From a bacterium (GTDB taxonomy: Bacteria > Patescibacteriota > Minisyncoccia > Phycocordibacterales > UBA2100), in the NCBI GenBank assembly GCA_030698935.1, contig JAUYLR010000081.1, forward strand, positions 1-12,868: a stretch of DNA of 12,868 nucleotides, given 5' to 3'. Of the stretch, positions 6,133 to 11,920 are shown piece by piece. Under the pieces are notes generated by a model. The model searched no databases, had not been told where the DNA came from, and worked only from the letters and a program-made list of their open reading frames with translations. Position 1 is the first letter of the stretch, and each line of letters opens with the position of its first letter. The position numbers and the translations under genes are program-made.

Positions 6133-6822
6133 ATGGAAGTATTGAATCTCAAAAAACAGGGCATGGCGGCGTGCGTGAAGAATGCTGTCAAAGAATTGGC
6201 GGCGGGTGGCGTGATTATCTATCCCACCGATACGCTTTATGGGCTGGGAGCAGACGCGCTTTCAGACAAGGCAGTTGGCAAAGTGTATAAGATAAAAGGG
6301 CGCGATGAGCGGAAGCCCATTCATGCGATTGTCGCGGATATAAAAATGATTGAGAAATACGCGGAGGTGCCCGACATGGCGCGTATGCTCGCGAAAGAAT
6401 TTTTGCCGGGACCGCTCACGCTGATACTCAAGAAAAAAGCGGGCATAAAGACAGGTATCGCGAAAGGAGTATCAAAAATCGGTTTTCGCATCCCCAATAA
6501 CCAATTTTGCCCTGCGCTTGCGAAGAAATTCGGCGGCCCCATAACAACGACGAGCGCAAATAAAAGCGGGCGTAAAACAGAACGCACAGTAAAAGCGGTT
6601 TTGGAACAACTCGGTGTCAATAATCCCTATGCTAGTGTTTTGCAAAAGACTGCAATAAGAAAAAAGACAGGTATAGATTTGGTCATTGATACAGGTGAAC
6701 TCCCCGAACGCCAGCCCTCAACAGTCGTGGACTTGTGTGGTAAAGAGCCGGTAATTTTGCGTGAAGGGGCTATTTCCGCTTCCGAAATCTGGAATCTTCT
6801 CGGAACAGAATTTCAAGATTGA
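6133..6822 (+). CDS. tsaC: Threonylcarbamoyl-AMP synthase TsaC (YrdC domain), with a palindrome-derived insertion
   Basis: Makes threonylcarbamoyl-AMP from threonine, bicarbonate and ATP, the donor for t6A synthesis by TsaD. A 229-aa single YrdC domain: GGVIIYPTDTLYGLGADA (25-42), the nucleotide/carbamate site YKIKGRDERKP (52-62), LPGPLTLIL (91-99), GFRIPNN (117-123), and TTSANKSG (139-146) with its conserved S-x-N. The C-terminus PSTVVDL...VILREGAI is typical. There is no C-terminal Sua5 domain. Residues ~163-180 (NNPYASVLQKTAIRKKTG) look inserted between LEQLG and IDLVIDTG and coincide with a palindrome (6627-6659). I chose the ATG at 6133 because GATAAT sits 6 nt before it and the longer upstream frame has no family similarity. 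It is convergent with the repair gene downstream (3-nt gap). Confidence 0.92.
   Translation: MEVLNLKKQGMAACVKNAVKELAAGGVIIYPTDTLYGLGADALSDKAVGKVYKIKGRDERKPIHAIVADIKMIEKYAEVPDMARMLAKEFLPGPLTLILKKKAGIKTGIAKGVSKIGFRIPNNQFCPALAKKFGGPITTTSANKSGRKTERTVKAVLEQLGVNNPYASVLQKTAIRKKTGIDLVIDTGELPERQPSTVVDLCGKEPVILREGAISASEIWNLLGTEFQD
6627..6659. repeat. TTTTGCAAAA-centred palindrome inside tsaC
   Basis: An imperfect palindrome around TTTTGCAAAA. The right half, TTTTGCAAAAGACTGCAATA (6638-6657), is identical over 20 nt to part of the intergenic palindrome 11295-11326. The left half, CTATGCTAGTGTTTTG, differs at two positions from the left arm of the palindrome at 11785-11818. It encodes TsaC residues 165-176. 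Confidence 0.85.
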
Positions 6823-6825
6823 CCA

Positions 6826-7080
6826 TCAGCGAATCGCCCCCTCTTTTTTCAAGAGTTTTGTTTTCATCTTTGTTCCGCGATTGTATCCGCCGGTTGTTCC
6901 GTCACTGCGGATGACGCGATGGCAGGGAATGCGCGGGTCATGATTCTTGTTCAAAATATTTCCGACAGCGCGATAGGCCCGGGCATTTCCCGCGCGTTCC
7001 GCAACTTCTTTGTAGGTCAGAGTTCTCCCTTTGGGGATTTTCGCGACGACAGCAAATACTTTTTCTTTAAACGATTTCAT
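6826..7080 (-). CDS. Methylated-DNA-cysteine methyltransferase domain protein (Ogt/Ada C-terminal type)
   Basis: An 84-aa protein corresponding only to the DNA-binding/active-site domain of O6-alkylguanine-DNA alkyltransferases. The winged-helix part is FKEKVFAVVAKIPKGRTLTYKEVAERAGNARAYRAVGNILNKN, with the expected arginine-finger region around residue 37. The active site is IPCHRVI, with acceptor Cys53, so this is not a Cys-less alkyltransferase-like (ATL) protein. The N-terminal domain of the full-length enzymes is absent, and the C-terminus GGYNRGTKMKTKLLKKEGA is family-like. It lies downstream of an AlkA-like glycosylase on the same strand, 112 nt away, which fits joint alkylation repair. 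The gap holds a long inverted repeat, so co-transcription is not certain. Confidence 0.88.
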   Translation of the reverse strand: MKSFKEKVFAVVAKIPKGRTLTYKEVAERAGNARAYRAVGNILNKNHDPRIPCHRVIRSDGTTGGYNRGTKMKTKLLKKEGAIR

Positions 7081-7091
7081 AATGACTCTTT

Positions 7092-7164
7092 TTCCTTATG
7101 CGCTAATTCGTGCACCGTGCCCGCCCGTAGCTTTATGCGAAGGAGGGAATTAGCGCATAAGGAA
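7092..7164. repeat. 18-bp perfect inverted repeat with a second repeat in its loop
   Basis: TTCCTTATGCGCTAATTC (7092-7109) pairs perfectly with GAATTAGCGCATAAGGAA (7147-7164) around a 37-nt loop. It sits between the glycosylase stop and the methyltransferase start. There is no T-tract directly after the stem on the minus strand (AAAAAGAG follows), so it is not a typical intrinsic terminator. Confidence 0.9.
7124..7147 (+). repeat. GCGAAGG-type palindromic motif, intergenic copy
   Basis: Contains GTAGCTTTATGCGAAGGAGG and matches the tsaD-internal segment 1582-1605 (minus) at about 19 of 24 positions. It lies in the loop of the 18-bp inverted repeat and shares one base with its right arm. Confidence 0.6.
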
Positions 7165-7192
7165 GTTGCAATTGGTTTGTATCTCACAACTC

Positions 7193-7822
7193 TCATTTTT
7201 TAACTCTCGCATTATCTGCGACGCGCCACAAATACCACGAGGCGAGCGATGCGTGCGCGCGCCAGTCTTGCGCGAGTCTCTCCATCTTCGCGTGATCTGG
7301 CAGGGTCTTCAATCCATAGGTAATCTGAAAGCCCTTGCGGATGCCGAGGTCGCCTGTCGGCAGGACGTCGGGGCGGTTAAGCGTAAAGATGAGGAACATG
7401 TGCACGGTCCACACGCCGATGCCTTTCACCTGCGTCACATGCGCAATAATTTCATCATTTGTCATCCGCAGTAGGGAAGCATGTTTTATTGTTCCGTCGG
7501 CGAATTTATGCGCGAGGTCCTTCAGGTACATAATTTTTTGCTTGGAGAGCCCGGCCGCGCGCATCTTTTCTGCCGGTACATTCATGACCATTGCGGGCGT
7601 GGGGAATTGCTTTCCGCGAAAAAGTTGCTTGAAGCGCGCCAAAATACTTGCGGCCGCCTTCCCGGATATTTGCTGGTAAATAATGGAGCGGCAAAGCGAT
7701 TGGAAAGCATCGCCTCGCTCAAGATTGTTCCATTTGAATTCCGGAAGCCCGTGCTTTTTGATAAGCCGCGCGAAGCGCTTGTCGCGCTTGAGTGCCGAGA
7801 TTGATTTCGAGTGGTTTGGCAT
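7193..7822 (-). CDS. DNA-3-methyladenine glycosylase II (AlkA-like, HhH-GPD)
   Basis: Removes alkylated bases such as 3-methyladenine by base excision. A 209-aa HhH-GPD domain: [21 protein letters not shown] (41-61), the typical AlkA substrate-side helix; [13 protein letters not shown] (92-104); a helix-hairpin-helix [15 protein letters not shown] (132-146); and [11 protein letters not shown] (154-164) with catalytic Asp158. There is no iron-sulfur cluster cysteine motif, which argues against Nth/MutY. The N-terminal domain of E. coli AlkA is missing, as in many short bacterial forms. The start ATG at 7822 gives a normal N-terminus. It is divergent from pdxS, with a 127-nt gap holding a perfect palindrome. 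The neighbouring alkyltransferase-like gene supports a repair role. Confidence 0.92.
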   Translation of the reverse strand: MPNHSKSISALKRDKRFARLIKKHGLPEFKWNNLERGDAFQSLCRSIIYQQISGKAAASILARFKQLFRGKQFPTPAMVMNVPAEKMRAAGLSKQKIMYLKDLAHKFADGTIKHASLLRMTNDEIIAHVTQVKGIGVWTVHMFLIFTLNRPDVLPTGDLGIRKGFQITYGLKTLPDHAKMERLAQDWRAHASLASWYLWRVADNARVKK

Positions 7823-7872
7823 ACCCAGCGTAACGATACAGAATTTAAAGCGTTTAGCCAGCCTCGATTTAA

Positions 7873-7904
7873 ATAGTCTCGTATTCTTAAGAATACGAGA
7901 CTAT
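7873..7904. repeat. Perfect 32-bp loopless palindrome
   Basis: Left arm ATAGTCTCGTATTCTT and its exact complement, centred on TTAA. It lies between the divergent alkA-like and pdxS genes, just upstream of the pdxS promoter. An operator role is possible, but similar palindromes occur at several unrelated sites here. Confidence 0.95.
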
Positions 7905-7909
7905 ACACG

Positions 7910-7938
7910 TTGCCATGTTGCGCCTGAAAGGGTATATT
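7910..7938 (+). promoter_or_regulatory. pdxST promoter
   Basis: -35 TTGCCA (7910-7915), 17-nt spacer, -10 TATATT (7933-7938). Predicted start near 7945, leaving a leader of about 5 nt before the pdxS ATG at 7950. The -35 begins 6 nt after the 32-bp palindrome. Confidence 0.6.
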
Positions 7939-7949
7939 CTGTTTTCGGT

Positions 7950-8858
7950 ATGAAAGAAAAGAATCTCAAGCAAGCTAAAGGAACATTTGCACTAAAGGCC
8001 GGCCTCGCGCGCATGTTGAAGGGCGGCGTCATCATGGATGTGACGAACGCCGAGCAGGCGAAAATCGCGGAGGATGCGGGAGCCGTGGCTGTCATGGCGC
8101 TGGAGCGCGTTCCTTCGGACATCCGCGCGCAAGGCGGAGTCGCGCGCATGTCAGACCCTGAAATGATAATCGGAATTCAAAAGGCGGTGACGATTCCCGT
8201 GATGGCAAAATGCAGAATCGGGCATTTTGTTGAAGCGCAGGTGCTTGAGGCGCTTGAAGTGGACTATATAGATGAGAGCGAAGTTTTAACGCCCGCCGAC
8301 GAAGAGTTTCATATTGATAAAACAAGATTTACGACCCCGTTCGTCTGCGGCGCGCGCAATCTTGGGGAAGCCGTGCGCCGCTTGCAGGAAGGCGCGGCGA
8401 TGATACGGACAAAGGGGGAGGCGGGAAGCGGGAACATCGTGGAGGCCGTGCGCCACATCCGTGCGGTTGACAAAGGAATCGCGGAGCTCAAAGAATTTTT
8501 ACGGCAAAAGCAGATGAAGAAAATAAAAGACAAGGCGGCTGAATATCGCGTCTCGCCGGAATTGCTTATCCAAATCGCGAAATTGGGGAGATTGCCCGTA
8601 GTGAATTTCGCGGCGGGAGGAATCGCGACGCCCGCCGATGCAGCTCTCTGCATGCAGTTGGGAGTGGACGGCGTATTCGTCGGCTCCGGAATATTCAAGA
8701 GCGGGAATCCGCGGAAGCGCGCGAAAGGAATAGTGGATGCGGTCGCCCACTTCACCGACAAGAAAAAAATCGCGGAAGCGAGCAAGGGATTAGGCGATGC
8801 GATGGCAGGATTGGAAATCGGCACGCTTGCCACCAAATACGCGGAGCGCGGAATTTAA
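7950..8858 (+). CDS. pdxS: Pyridoxal 5'-phosphate synthase subunit PdxS
   Basis: Condenses ribose 5-phosphate, glyceraldehyde 3-phosphate and ammonia into PLP in the DXP-independent pathway. It forms a dodecamer with PdxT bound as the ammonia source. The 302-aa TIM barrel shows [21 protein letters not shown] with Asp30, [32 protein letters not shown] with catalytic Lys87, [11 protein letters not shown] with the second lysine Lys155 and the phosphate loop, and [19 protein letters not shown]. Length and all motifs are normal. I chose the ATG at 7950 because it follows a good promoter by 11 nt and the family starts here; the longer upstream frame crosses the intergenic palindrome. pdxT follows after 4 nt. 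Confidence 0.97.
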   Translation: MKEKNLKQAKGTFALKAGLARMLKGGVIMDVTNAEQAKIAEDAGAVAVMALERVPSDIRAQGGVARMSDPEMIIGIQKAVTIPVMAKCRIGHFVEAQVLEALEVDYIDESEVLTPADEEFHIDKTRFTTPFVCGARNLGEAVRRLQEGAAMIRTKGEAGSGNIVEAVRHIRAVDKGIAELKEFLRQKQMKKIKDKAAEYRVSPELLIQIAKLGRLPVVNFAAGGIATPADAALCMQLGVDGVFVGSGIFKSGNPRKRAKGIVDAVAHFTDKKKIAEASKGLGDAMAGLEIGTLATKYAERGI

Positions 8859-8862
8859 AACG

Positions 8863-9462
8863 GTGAACAAGAAAATTCAAATAGGCGTGCTCGCATTTCA
8901 GGGTGATGTTGCCGAGCACATTGAGGCAGTAAAAAATGCCGCGGTAAAGTTACGTAGAAACGTTTCGGTTGTTCCGGTGCGGGAGCAAAGAGACCTCACG
9001 GGTTTGAATGGCCTCATTATTCCGGGGGGTGAAAGCACGACGTTTTACAAGCTGTGCCAAAGAGAAGGAATTTTCGGAGAAATCAAAAAAATCAAGAATA
9101 TATTAGGCACATGTGCGGGGGCCATCATGCTTTCCAAAAACGCGCAAAACAAAACCAAAGACCAAGTTACGCTTCAGCTCATGGATGTTGAAGTAGCGAG
9201 GAATGCCTACGGCAGACAGAACGATTCGTTTGAGGCGGATATTTCTACGACATTAGGCGCAATGCATGCGATGTTCATCCGCGCGCCCAAAATTACGAGA
9301 ACAGGAAAGAACGTGCGCGTACTTGCAGAACATGAGGGCGAAATAATCGCCTGCGAAGAAGATTCAAAAGGGAAGTACTATTTGGCACTCGCCTTTCATC
9401 CGGAGTTGACCACGACGCTCTTTCACGAGCATTTTTTGCATAAAGTGTTTGCGAACTCATAG
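8863..9462 (+). CDS. pdxT: Pyridoxal 5'-phosphate synthase glutaminase subunit PdxT
   Basis: A class I glutamine amidotransferase that hydrolyses glutamine and channels ammonia to PdxS. A 199-aa protein with IGVLAFQGDVAEHIEAV at the N-terminus, LIIPGGESTTFYKL (51-64, oxyanion region), LGTCAGAIML with nucleophile Cys84, and FHPEL with His179 and Glu181 completing the triad. RNAYGRQNDSFEADI is the typical PdxT segment. The start is a GTG at 8863, 4 nt after the pdxS stop; no better in-frame start fits the family N-terminus, and the short gap points to translational coupling. Its TAG stop overlaps the first bases of a long hairpin element. Confidence 0.96.
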   Translation: MNKKIQIGVLAFQGDVAEHIEAVKNAAVKLRRNVSVVPVREQRDLTGLNGLIIPGGESTTFYKLCQREGIFGEIKKIKNILGTCAGAIMLSKNAQNKTKDQVTLQLMDVEVARNAYGRQNDSFEADISTTLGAMHAMFIRAPKITRTGKNVRVLAEHEGEIIACEEDSKGKYYLALAFHPELTTTLFHEHFLHKVFANS

Positions 9463-9585
9463 AGCGCGACTAAAAAGCTTCAGATACGAGGTGCGGGGAA
9501 AGCGGGCGAGAAGACGTATGGCACATACGGCGACTCGCACGCAGGGGCTCCGCAACGAAGTATACGAGCTTTTTAGGCCCGCTCT
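9461..9585. repeat. 125-nt rod-like inverted-repeat element between pdxT and argF
   Basis: Nested complementary arms span the whole gap. AGAGCG-CGA-CTAAAAAGCT (9461-9479) pairs with AGCTTTTTAG-GCC-CGCTCT (9567-9585). Inside, GCGGGG (9493-9498) can pair with CTCCGC (around 9548-9553), and GCGGGCGAG (9502-9510) with CTCGCACGC (9534-9542) apart from one mismatch. The tip is CGTATG-GCA-CATACG (9515-9529). On the plus strand the last arm holds TTTTT and could terminate pdxST. It may be a bidirectional terminator, a structured RNA or a palindromic repeat. I see no SRP, 6S or tmRNA signature. Confidence 0.75.
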
Positions 9586-9587
9586 GT

Positions 9588-10532
9588 CTATTTGTAGAGC
9601 AGGTAGAGGAGCGCTTTCGCTATGTGAAGCCTGCATTCGGCTTGGTCAAATACGACCGACTGTTTGCTGTCTATAACTTCCGCCGCGACTTCGTCGCCGC
9701 GGTGCGCGGGCAGGCAGTGCATGAATATCGCATCTTTTTTCGCGCATTGCATTATCGCCGCCGTCACTTGATACGGTTTGAAATCAACAACGCGTTTTTT
9801 GCTCTCGGCCTCGTCGCCCATGGAAACGAAGGTGTCGGTGTAGATTACATCTGCGAGCGAGGCGGCCTTTTTGGGGTCGTTGGTGAATTCCAGCTTTGAA
9901 CCGGTTTGTGTTGCGATGTTTTTCGCGATGTCCTGAAATTTCTTTGGAATCTCGTAACCGGTCGGACTGCCGATGGAAAAATTCATTCCCATGACGGCAC
10001 AGATATCCATGAGTGATGTGGCCACGTTATTGCCGTCGCCTATAAACGCAACTTTAAGTCCGGTAGTTTTTCCCTTGTGCCACTGTATCGTCATCAAGTC
10101 CGCGAGCGCTTGCGTAGGGTGGTGCTCGTCACAAAGCAGGTTAATCACAGGATTTTTGGAGTAACCTGCAATATCGGTGAGGGATTTGTGGCTGTTGACG
10201 CGCGCGGCTATTCCGTGCGCGAGGCGGTCCAGGTTCTGCGTGATGTCGCCGATGCTTTCGCGGCTCGTATCGCTCTTTGCCCTATACAATATATTGTCTC
10301 CGGCGAGGAAAACCGGGTGCCCGCCAAGGTAGCTCACGGCCGCTTCAAAGGCGACTCTCGTGCGCAAAGAGTTCTTCTCAAAGATGAGCGCGATGGATTT
10401 GCCCTCCAAGACTTGGTCCCGCGCCTTCGGCGCGCCCCTGTATTCCTTGAATTTGAAAGCCTCAAAAAGAATCCGCTCAATGTTCTGGCGGCTCAATTGC
10501 GGAATGGTCAGTATGTCTTTAGGGAGTTTCAT
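9588..10532 (-). CDS. argF: Ornithine carbamoyltransferase-like protein
   Basis: Transfers carbamoyl from carbamoyl phosphate to ornithine, giving citrulline (or the reverse in arginine fermentation). The 314-aa protein has the carbamoyl-phosphate loop NSLRTRVAFE (S55-L-R-T-R, where S-T/M-R-T-R is usual), HPTQALADLMT (138-148), IGDGNNVATSL (164-173, start of the second domain), DTFVSMGDE (233-241, where OTCs usually have a Trp in place of Phe) and FMHCLPAHRG (270-279) with the ornithine-binding HCLP. I chose the ATG at 10532 because KLPKDILTI fits the family start; the 14-residue upstream extension does not. No other arginine genes are nearby. A related carbamoyltransferase with another amine substrate is possible, but HCLP and SMG favour ornithine. 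Confidence 0.9.
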   Translation of the reverse strand: MKLPKDILTIPQLSRQNIERILFEAFKFKEYRGAPKARDQVLEGKSIALIFEKNSLRTRVAFEAAVSYLGGHPVFLAGDNILYRAKSDTSRESIGDITQNLDRLAHGIAARVNSHKSLTDIAGYSKNPVINLLCDEHHPTQALADLMTIQWHKGKTTGLKVAFIGDGNNVATSLMDICAVMGMNFSIGSPTGYEIPKKFQDIAKNIATQTGSKLEFTNDPKKAASLADVIYTDTFVSMGDEAESKKRVVDFKPYQVTAAIMQCAKKDAIFMHCLPAHRGDEVAAEVIDSKQSVVFDQAECRLHIAKALLYLLYK

Positions 10533-10651
10533 CCCGTTTAGAAGCAGGACGCGGAAACAGAAGGCGCTCCGCACCCTAACGTACTACTTCTGGTAAATGC
10601 CGATAGCATAAATATTTTATTATTGATAAGTCGTCCGCGGCTTCTAACGGG
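10533..10651 (-). promoter_or_regulatory. Inverted repeat in the argF leader, one arm touching the start codon
   Basis: CCCGTTTAGAAGC (10533-10545), immediately before the argF ATG, is complementary to GCTTCTAACGGG (10640-10651) with one bulged base. In argF mRNA the 5' arm could pair with the ribosome-binding region. A second helix, TAAGTCGT (10627-10634) with ACGACTTA (10658-10665), would hold the 5' arm in its loop, so the two pairings could compete or form a pseudoknot. Confidence 0.5.
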
Positions 10652-10657
10652 ATTCAT
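10538..10657 (-). CDS. Possible argF leader peptide (39 aa, arginine-rich start)
   Basis: An open frame from ATG at 10657 to TAA at 10540-10538, ending 5 nt before the argF ATG. The product begins MNPVRSRGRLINNK, with three arginines in residues 5-9 and a fourth at residue 23. A candidate promoter places transcription start about 6 nt before this ATG, like other near-leaderless starts in the window. If translated, ribosomes would finish next to the argF start and could affect the competing leader helices. A 39-codon open frame by chance is not rare, so this is a hypothesis based on position and composition. Confidence 0.3.
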   Translation of the reverse strand: MNPVRSRGRLINNKIFMLSAFTRSSTLGCGAPSVSASCF

Positions 10658-10669
10658 ACGACTTACATC

Positions 10670-10697
10670 ATCCTATCAGCCATATAATACTGGTCAA
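10670..10697 (-). promoter_or_regulatory. Candidate argF promoter
   Basis: Minus-strand -35 TTGACC (10697-10692), 16-nt spacer, -10 TAGGAT (10675-10670). Predicted start near 10663, giving a leader of about 130 nt that contains both arms of the inverted repeat. On the plus strand TATAAT at 10683-10688 has no convincing -35 or downstream gene. Confidence 0.4.
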
Positions 10698-10710
10698 CGC
10701 CCCATCACGA

Positions 10711-10740
10711 CATTCCAACATTCTGCAGAATGTTGGAATG
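10711..10740. repeat. Perfect 30-bp loopless palindrome
   Basis: Left arm CATTCCAACATTCTG and its exact complement, centred on TGCA. It lies between the nudix stop and the argF promoter. It has no T-tract and little GC, so it does not look like a standard terminator. Confidence 0.95.
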
Positions 10741-10781
10741 AAAGGCAAATAAAGGAATGGAAAATTGATTACGCAACTCAT

Positions 10782-11216
10782 TCAACCCGTTTTACCCCAC
10801 CCGACTTCCGAAAACGCGACGCCCTTCCCGATGTATTCCATCGCTTGCCGGTCGTACGAAAGAATGTTCGCGGGCAACTCTGCGAGAGGGAACCACTTTA
10901 TGTCGTCGCACTTATCCGGTTCCGCAATTCCGGGCTCGCCCTTCCACGCGCTAGCCGTGAAATACACGTCCATGTACTCAATATTATTGGTAGACATTCT
11001 ATGCATCGTATGCACGACCCGCAGATTTTCTCTCGCGATAGAAATGCCCGTTTCCTCCTTTGCTTCGCGTACCATCGCATCGGTGACTGTTTCTCTGCCG
11101 TCCACATGGCCTCCCGCGAGGCCGTAGTTGCCGTCTTCCCAGCCGGTATTTTTCCGTCTCATCAAAAGTACCTTCCCGTCTTTTAAAAGAATAAGGTGTA
11201 CTGCAATCCGCACCAT
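10782..11216 (-). CDS. Nudix hydrolase (MutT-like)
   Basis: Hydrolyses a nucleoside diphosphate linked to another moiety, possibly an oxidised or modified NTP. A 144-aa protein with a complete Nudix box from G36 to I58 (G-x5-E-x7-REA-x-EE-x-G-I, here starting GHVDGRE and ending REAKEETGI), preceded by the usual VLLMRRKNTGWEDGNYGLAGG. The C-terminus has the typical WFPLAELPANI segment. I chose the ATG at 11216 because GGAGGAA lies 8 nt upstream, a rare Shine-Dalgarno in this window. The in-frame ATG at 11234 is an alternative, since TATAAT lies exactly 7 nt before it. The exact substrate cannot be read from the sequence. Confidence 0.92.
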   Translation of the reverse strand: MVRIAVHLILLKDGKVLLMRRKNTGWEDGNYGLAGGHVDGRETVTDAMVREAKEETGISIARENLRVVHTMHRMSTNNIEYMDVYFTASAWKGEPGIAEPDKCDDIKWFPLAELPANILSYDRQAMEYIGKGVAFSEVGWGKTG

Positions 11217-11241
11217 GAATCGTTCCTCCGACATGCTATGG

Positions 11242-11247
11242 ATTATA
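11242..11247 (-). promoter_or_regulatory. -10 hexamer of the nudix gene
   Basis: A perfect TATAAT on the minus strand, 7 nt before the ATG at 11234 and 25 nt before the ATG at 11216. The -35 region is weak. A hairpin (11254-11276, arms GCGTGGGGA and TTCTCACGC with two G-T pairs) lies just upstream of it. Confidence 0.5.
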
Positions 11248-11294
11248 CCGCGTGCGTGGGGAGCTTATTCTCACGCAGACTTCTCCATACCCCC

Positions 11295-11326
11295 CTATTG
11301 CAGTCTTTTGCAAAAGACTGCAATAG
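11295..11326. repeat. Perfect 32-bp loopless palindrome (TTTTGCAAAA family)
   Basis: Left arm CTATTGCAGTCTTTTG and its exact complement. Twenty bases of it are repeated inside tsaC (6638-6657), and its core and ends match the palindrome at 11785-11818. It lies between the nudix gene and the next minus-strand gene. Confidence 0.97.
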
Positions 11327-11371
11327 AGGCCCCCCACGATACACATACGCCAGAAGGCTTCTCGGGTTCTT

Positions 11372-11386
11372 TAAGGTTAAACCTTA
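11372..11386 (-). terminator. Small hairpin over the stop codon of the 108-aa protein gene
   Basis: TAAGGT (11372-11377) and ACCTTA (11381-11386) pair around TAA; the minus-strand stop codon TAA (11386-11384) is part of the stem. It is short and has no good T-tract, so a termination role is weakly supported. Confidence 0.3.
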
Positions 11387-11710
11387 CTGAGACTTTTCAC
11401 GCAGTTTTTTCTCATAGTCTTCGGCGCGGCGAACCGTACTGATATGTAGAGTAACTGTGGCGGTCACTTTTTCATCCGCAAAGCGGACTGACATCCACCC
11501 ATTGTTTCTTACTGCCGTCACCGTACCTATTGTGGCTCTTTCTTTAACAACAACACGGTTACCGCGGTTCAGGGTTTCCACTGGTGACAGCTTGTCAAAC
11601 TCTCCAGACCTCACAAATTCCTTGTGTTGCCTCTCCCGGTCGGTTAATTGTTTCTGATGCCGGCGTTTTTCTAGTCCCTTTTCTCTCATGAATGCATGGT
11701 ACATCGCCAT
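11384..11710 (-). CDS. Hypothetical protein with basic helical N-terminus and SH3-like C-terminus
   Basis: A 108-aa protein that I do not recognise. Residues 1-40 are highly charged and helical (REKGLEKRRHQKQLTDRERQ), then SPVETLNRGNRVVVKERATIGTVTAVRNNGWMSVRFADEKVTATVTLHISTVRRAEDY, which has the spacing of a small beta barrel (SH3/KOW-like: GNRVVV...GTVTAV...WMSVRF). The C-terminus is basic (EKKLREKSQ). The pattern suggests nucleic-acid or ribosome association, which is inference only. Start: ATG at 11710 or 11704; TACATT lies 11 nt before the first. A 373-nt palindrome-rich gap separates it from the upstream gene. Confidence 0.6.
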   Translation of the reverse strand: MAMYHAFMREKGLEKRRHQKQLTDRERQHKEFVRSGEFDKLSPVETLNRGNRVVVKERATIGTVTAVRNNGWMSVRFADEKVTATVTLHISTVRRAEDYEKKLREKSQ

Positions 11711-11784
11711 GCGTTTGTGGCAATGTAGTTTAATTTGATAACCTGCGGTTGGGTCGCCAGATTTTGGCCGGGCAGAGGATAATT

Positions 11785-11818
11785 TCTATTCTAGTATTTT
11801 GCAAAATACTAGAATAGA
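11785..11818. repeat. Perfect 34-bp loopless palindrome (TTTTGCAAAA family)
   Basis: Left arm TCTATTCTAGTATTTTG and its exact complement. The TTTTGCAAAA core and the CTAT/ATAG ends are shared with 11295-11326 and with the tsaC-internal copy. It stands in a non-coding stretch about 75 bp upstream of the 108-aa protein gene. Confidence 0.97.
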
Positions 11819-11872
11819 TTCGGTGGGGAAAAGGGGGAAAAGGTCAGCATTATTTCATATCCACAAATCACG

Positions 11873-11908
11873 GGGGCGATTAACTCAACGGGTTGAGTTA
11901 ATCGCCCC
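11873..11908. repeat. 17-bp-arm palindrome with a 2-nt centre
   Basis: GGGGCGATTAACTCAAC, GG, then GTTGAGTTAATCGCCCC. It lies in the non-coding stretch 11711-12083, 12 nt before the larger structured element. Confidence 0.95.
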
Positions 11909-11920
11909 AAAGAGGTTTAC

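Noticed and set aside
9461..9585. 4.5S/SRP RNA, because of the rod-like fold and length
   Set aside because: The apical tetraloop and the conserved asymmetric loop bases of SRP RNA are absent; the tip is a 6-bp stem with a GCA loop.
10420..10434. Palindrome CGCGCCTTCGGCGCG inside argF as another inserted element
   Set aside because: It encodes GAPKAR, within the normal length of this loop in ornithine carbamoyltransferases, so no insertion is evident.
10533..10665. T-box riboswitch in the argF leader (AGGGTGCGG resembles part of the T-box sequence)
   Set aside because: The conserved AGGGTGG-ACCGCG word is not matched beyond the first bases and no specifier-loop architecture or antiterminator is visible.
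10623..11186. A 187-aa plus-strand open frame opposite the nudix gene
   Set aside because: It is antisense to a complete Nudix hydrolase and spans the 30-bp palindrome; its composition looks like a reverse-strand shadow.
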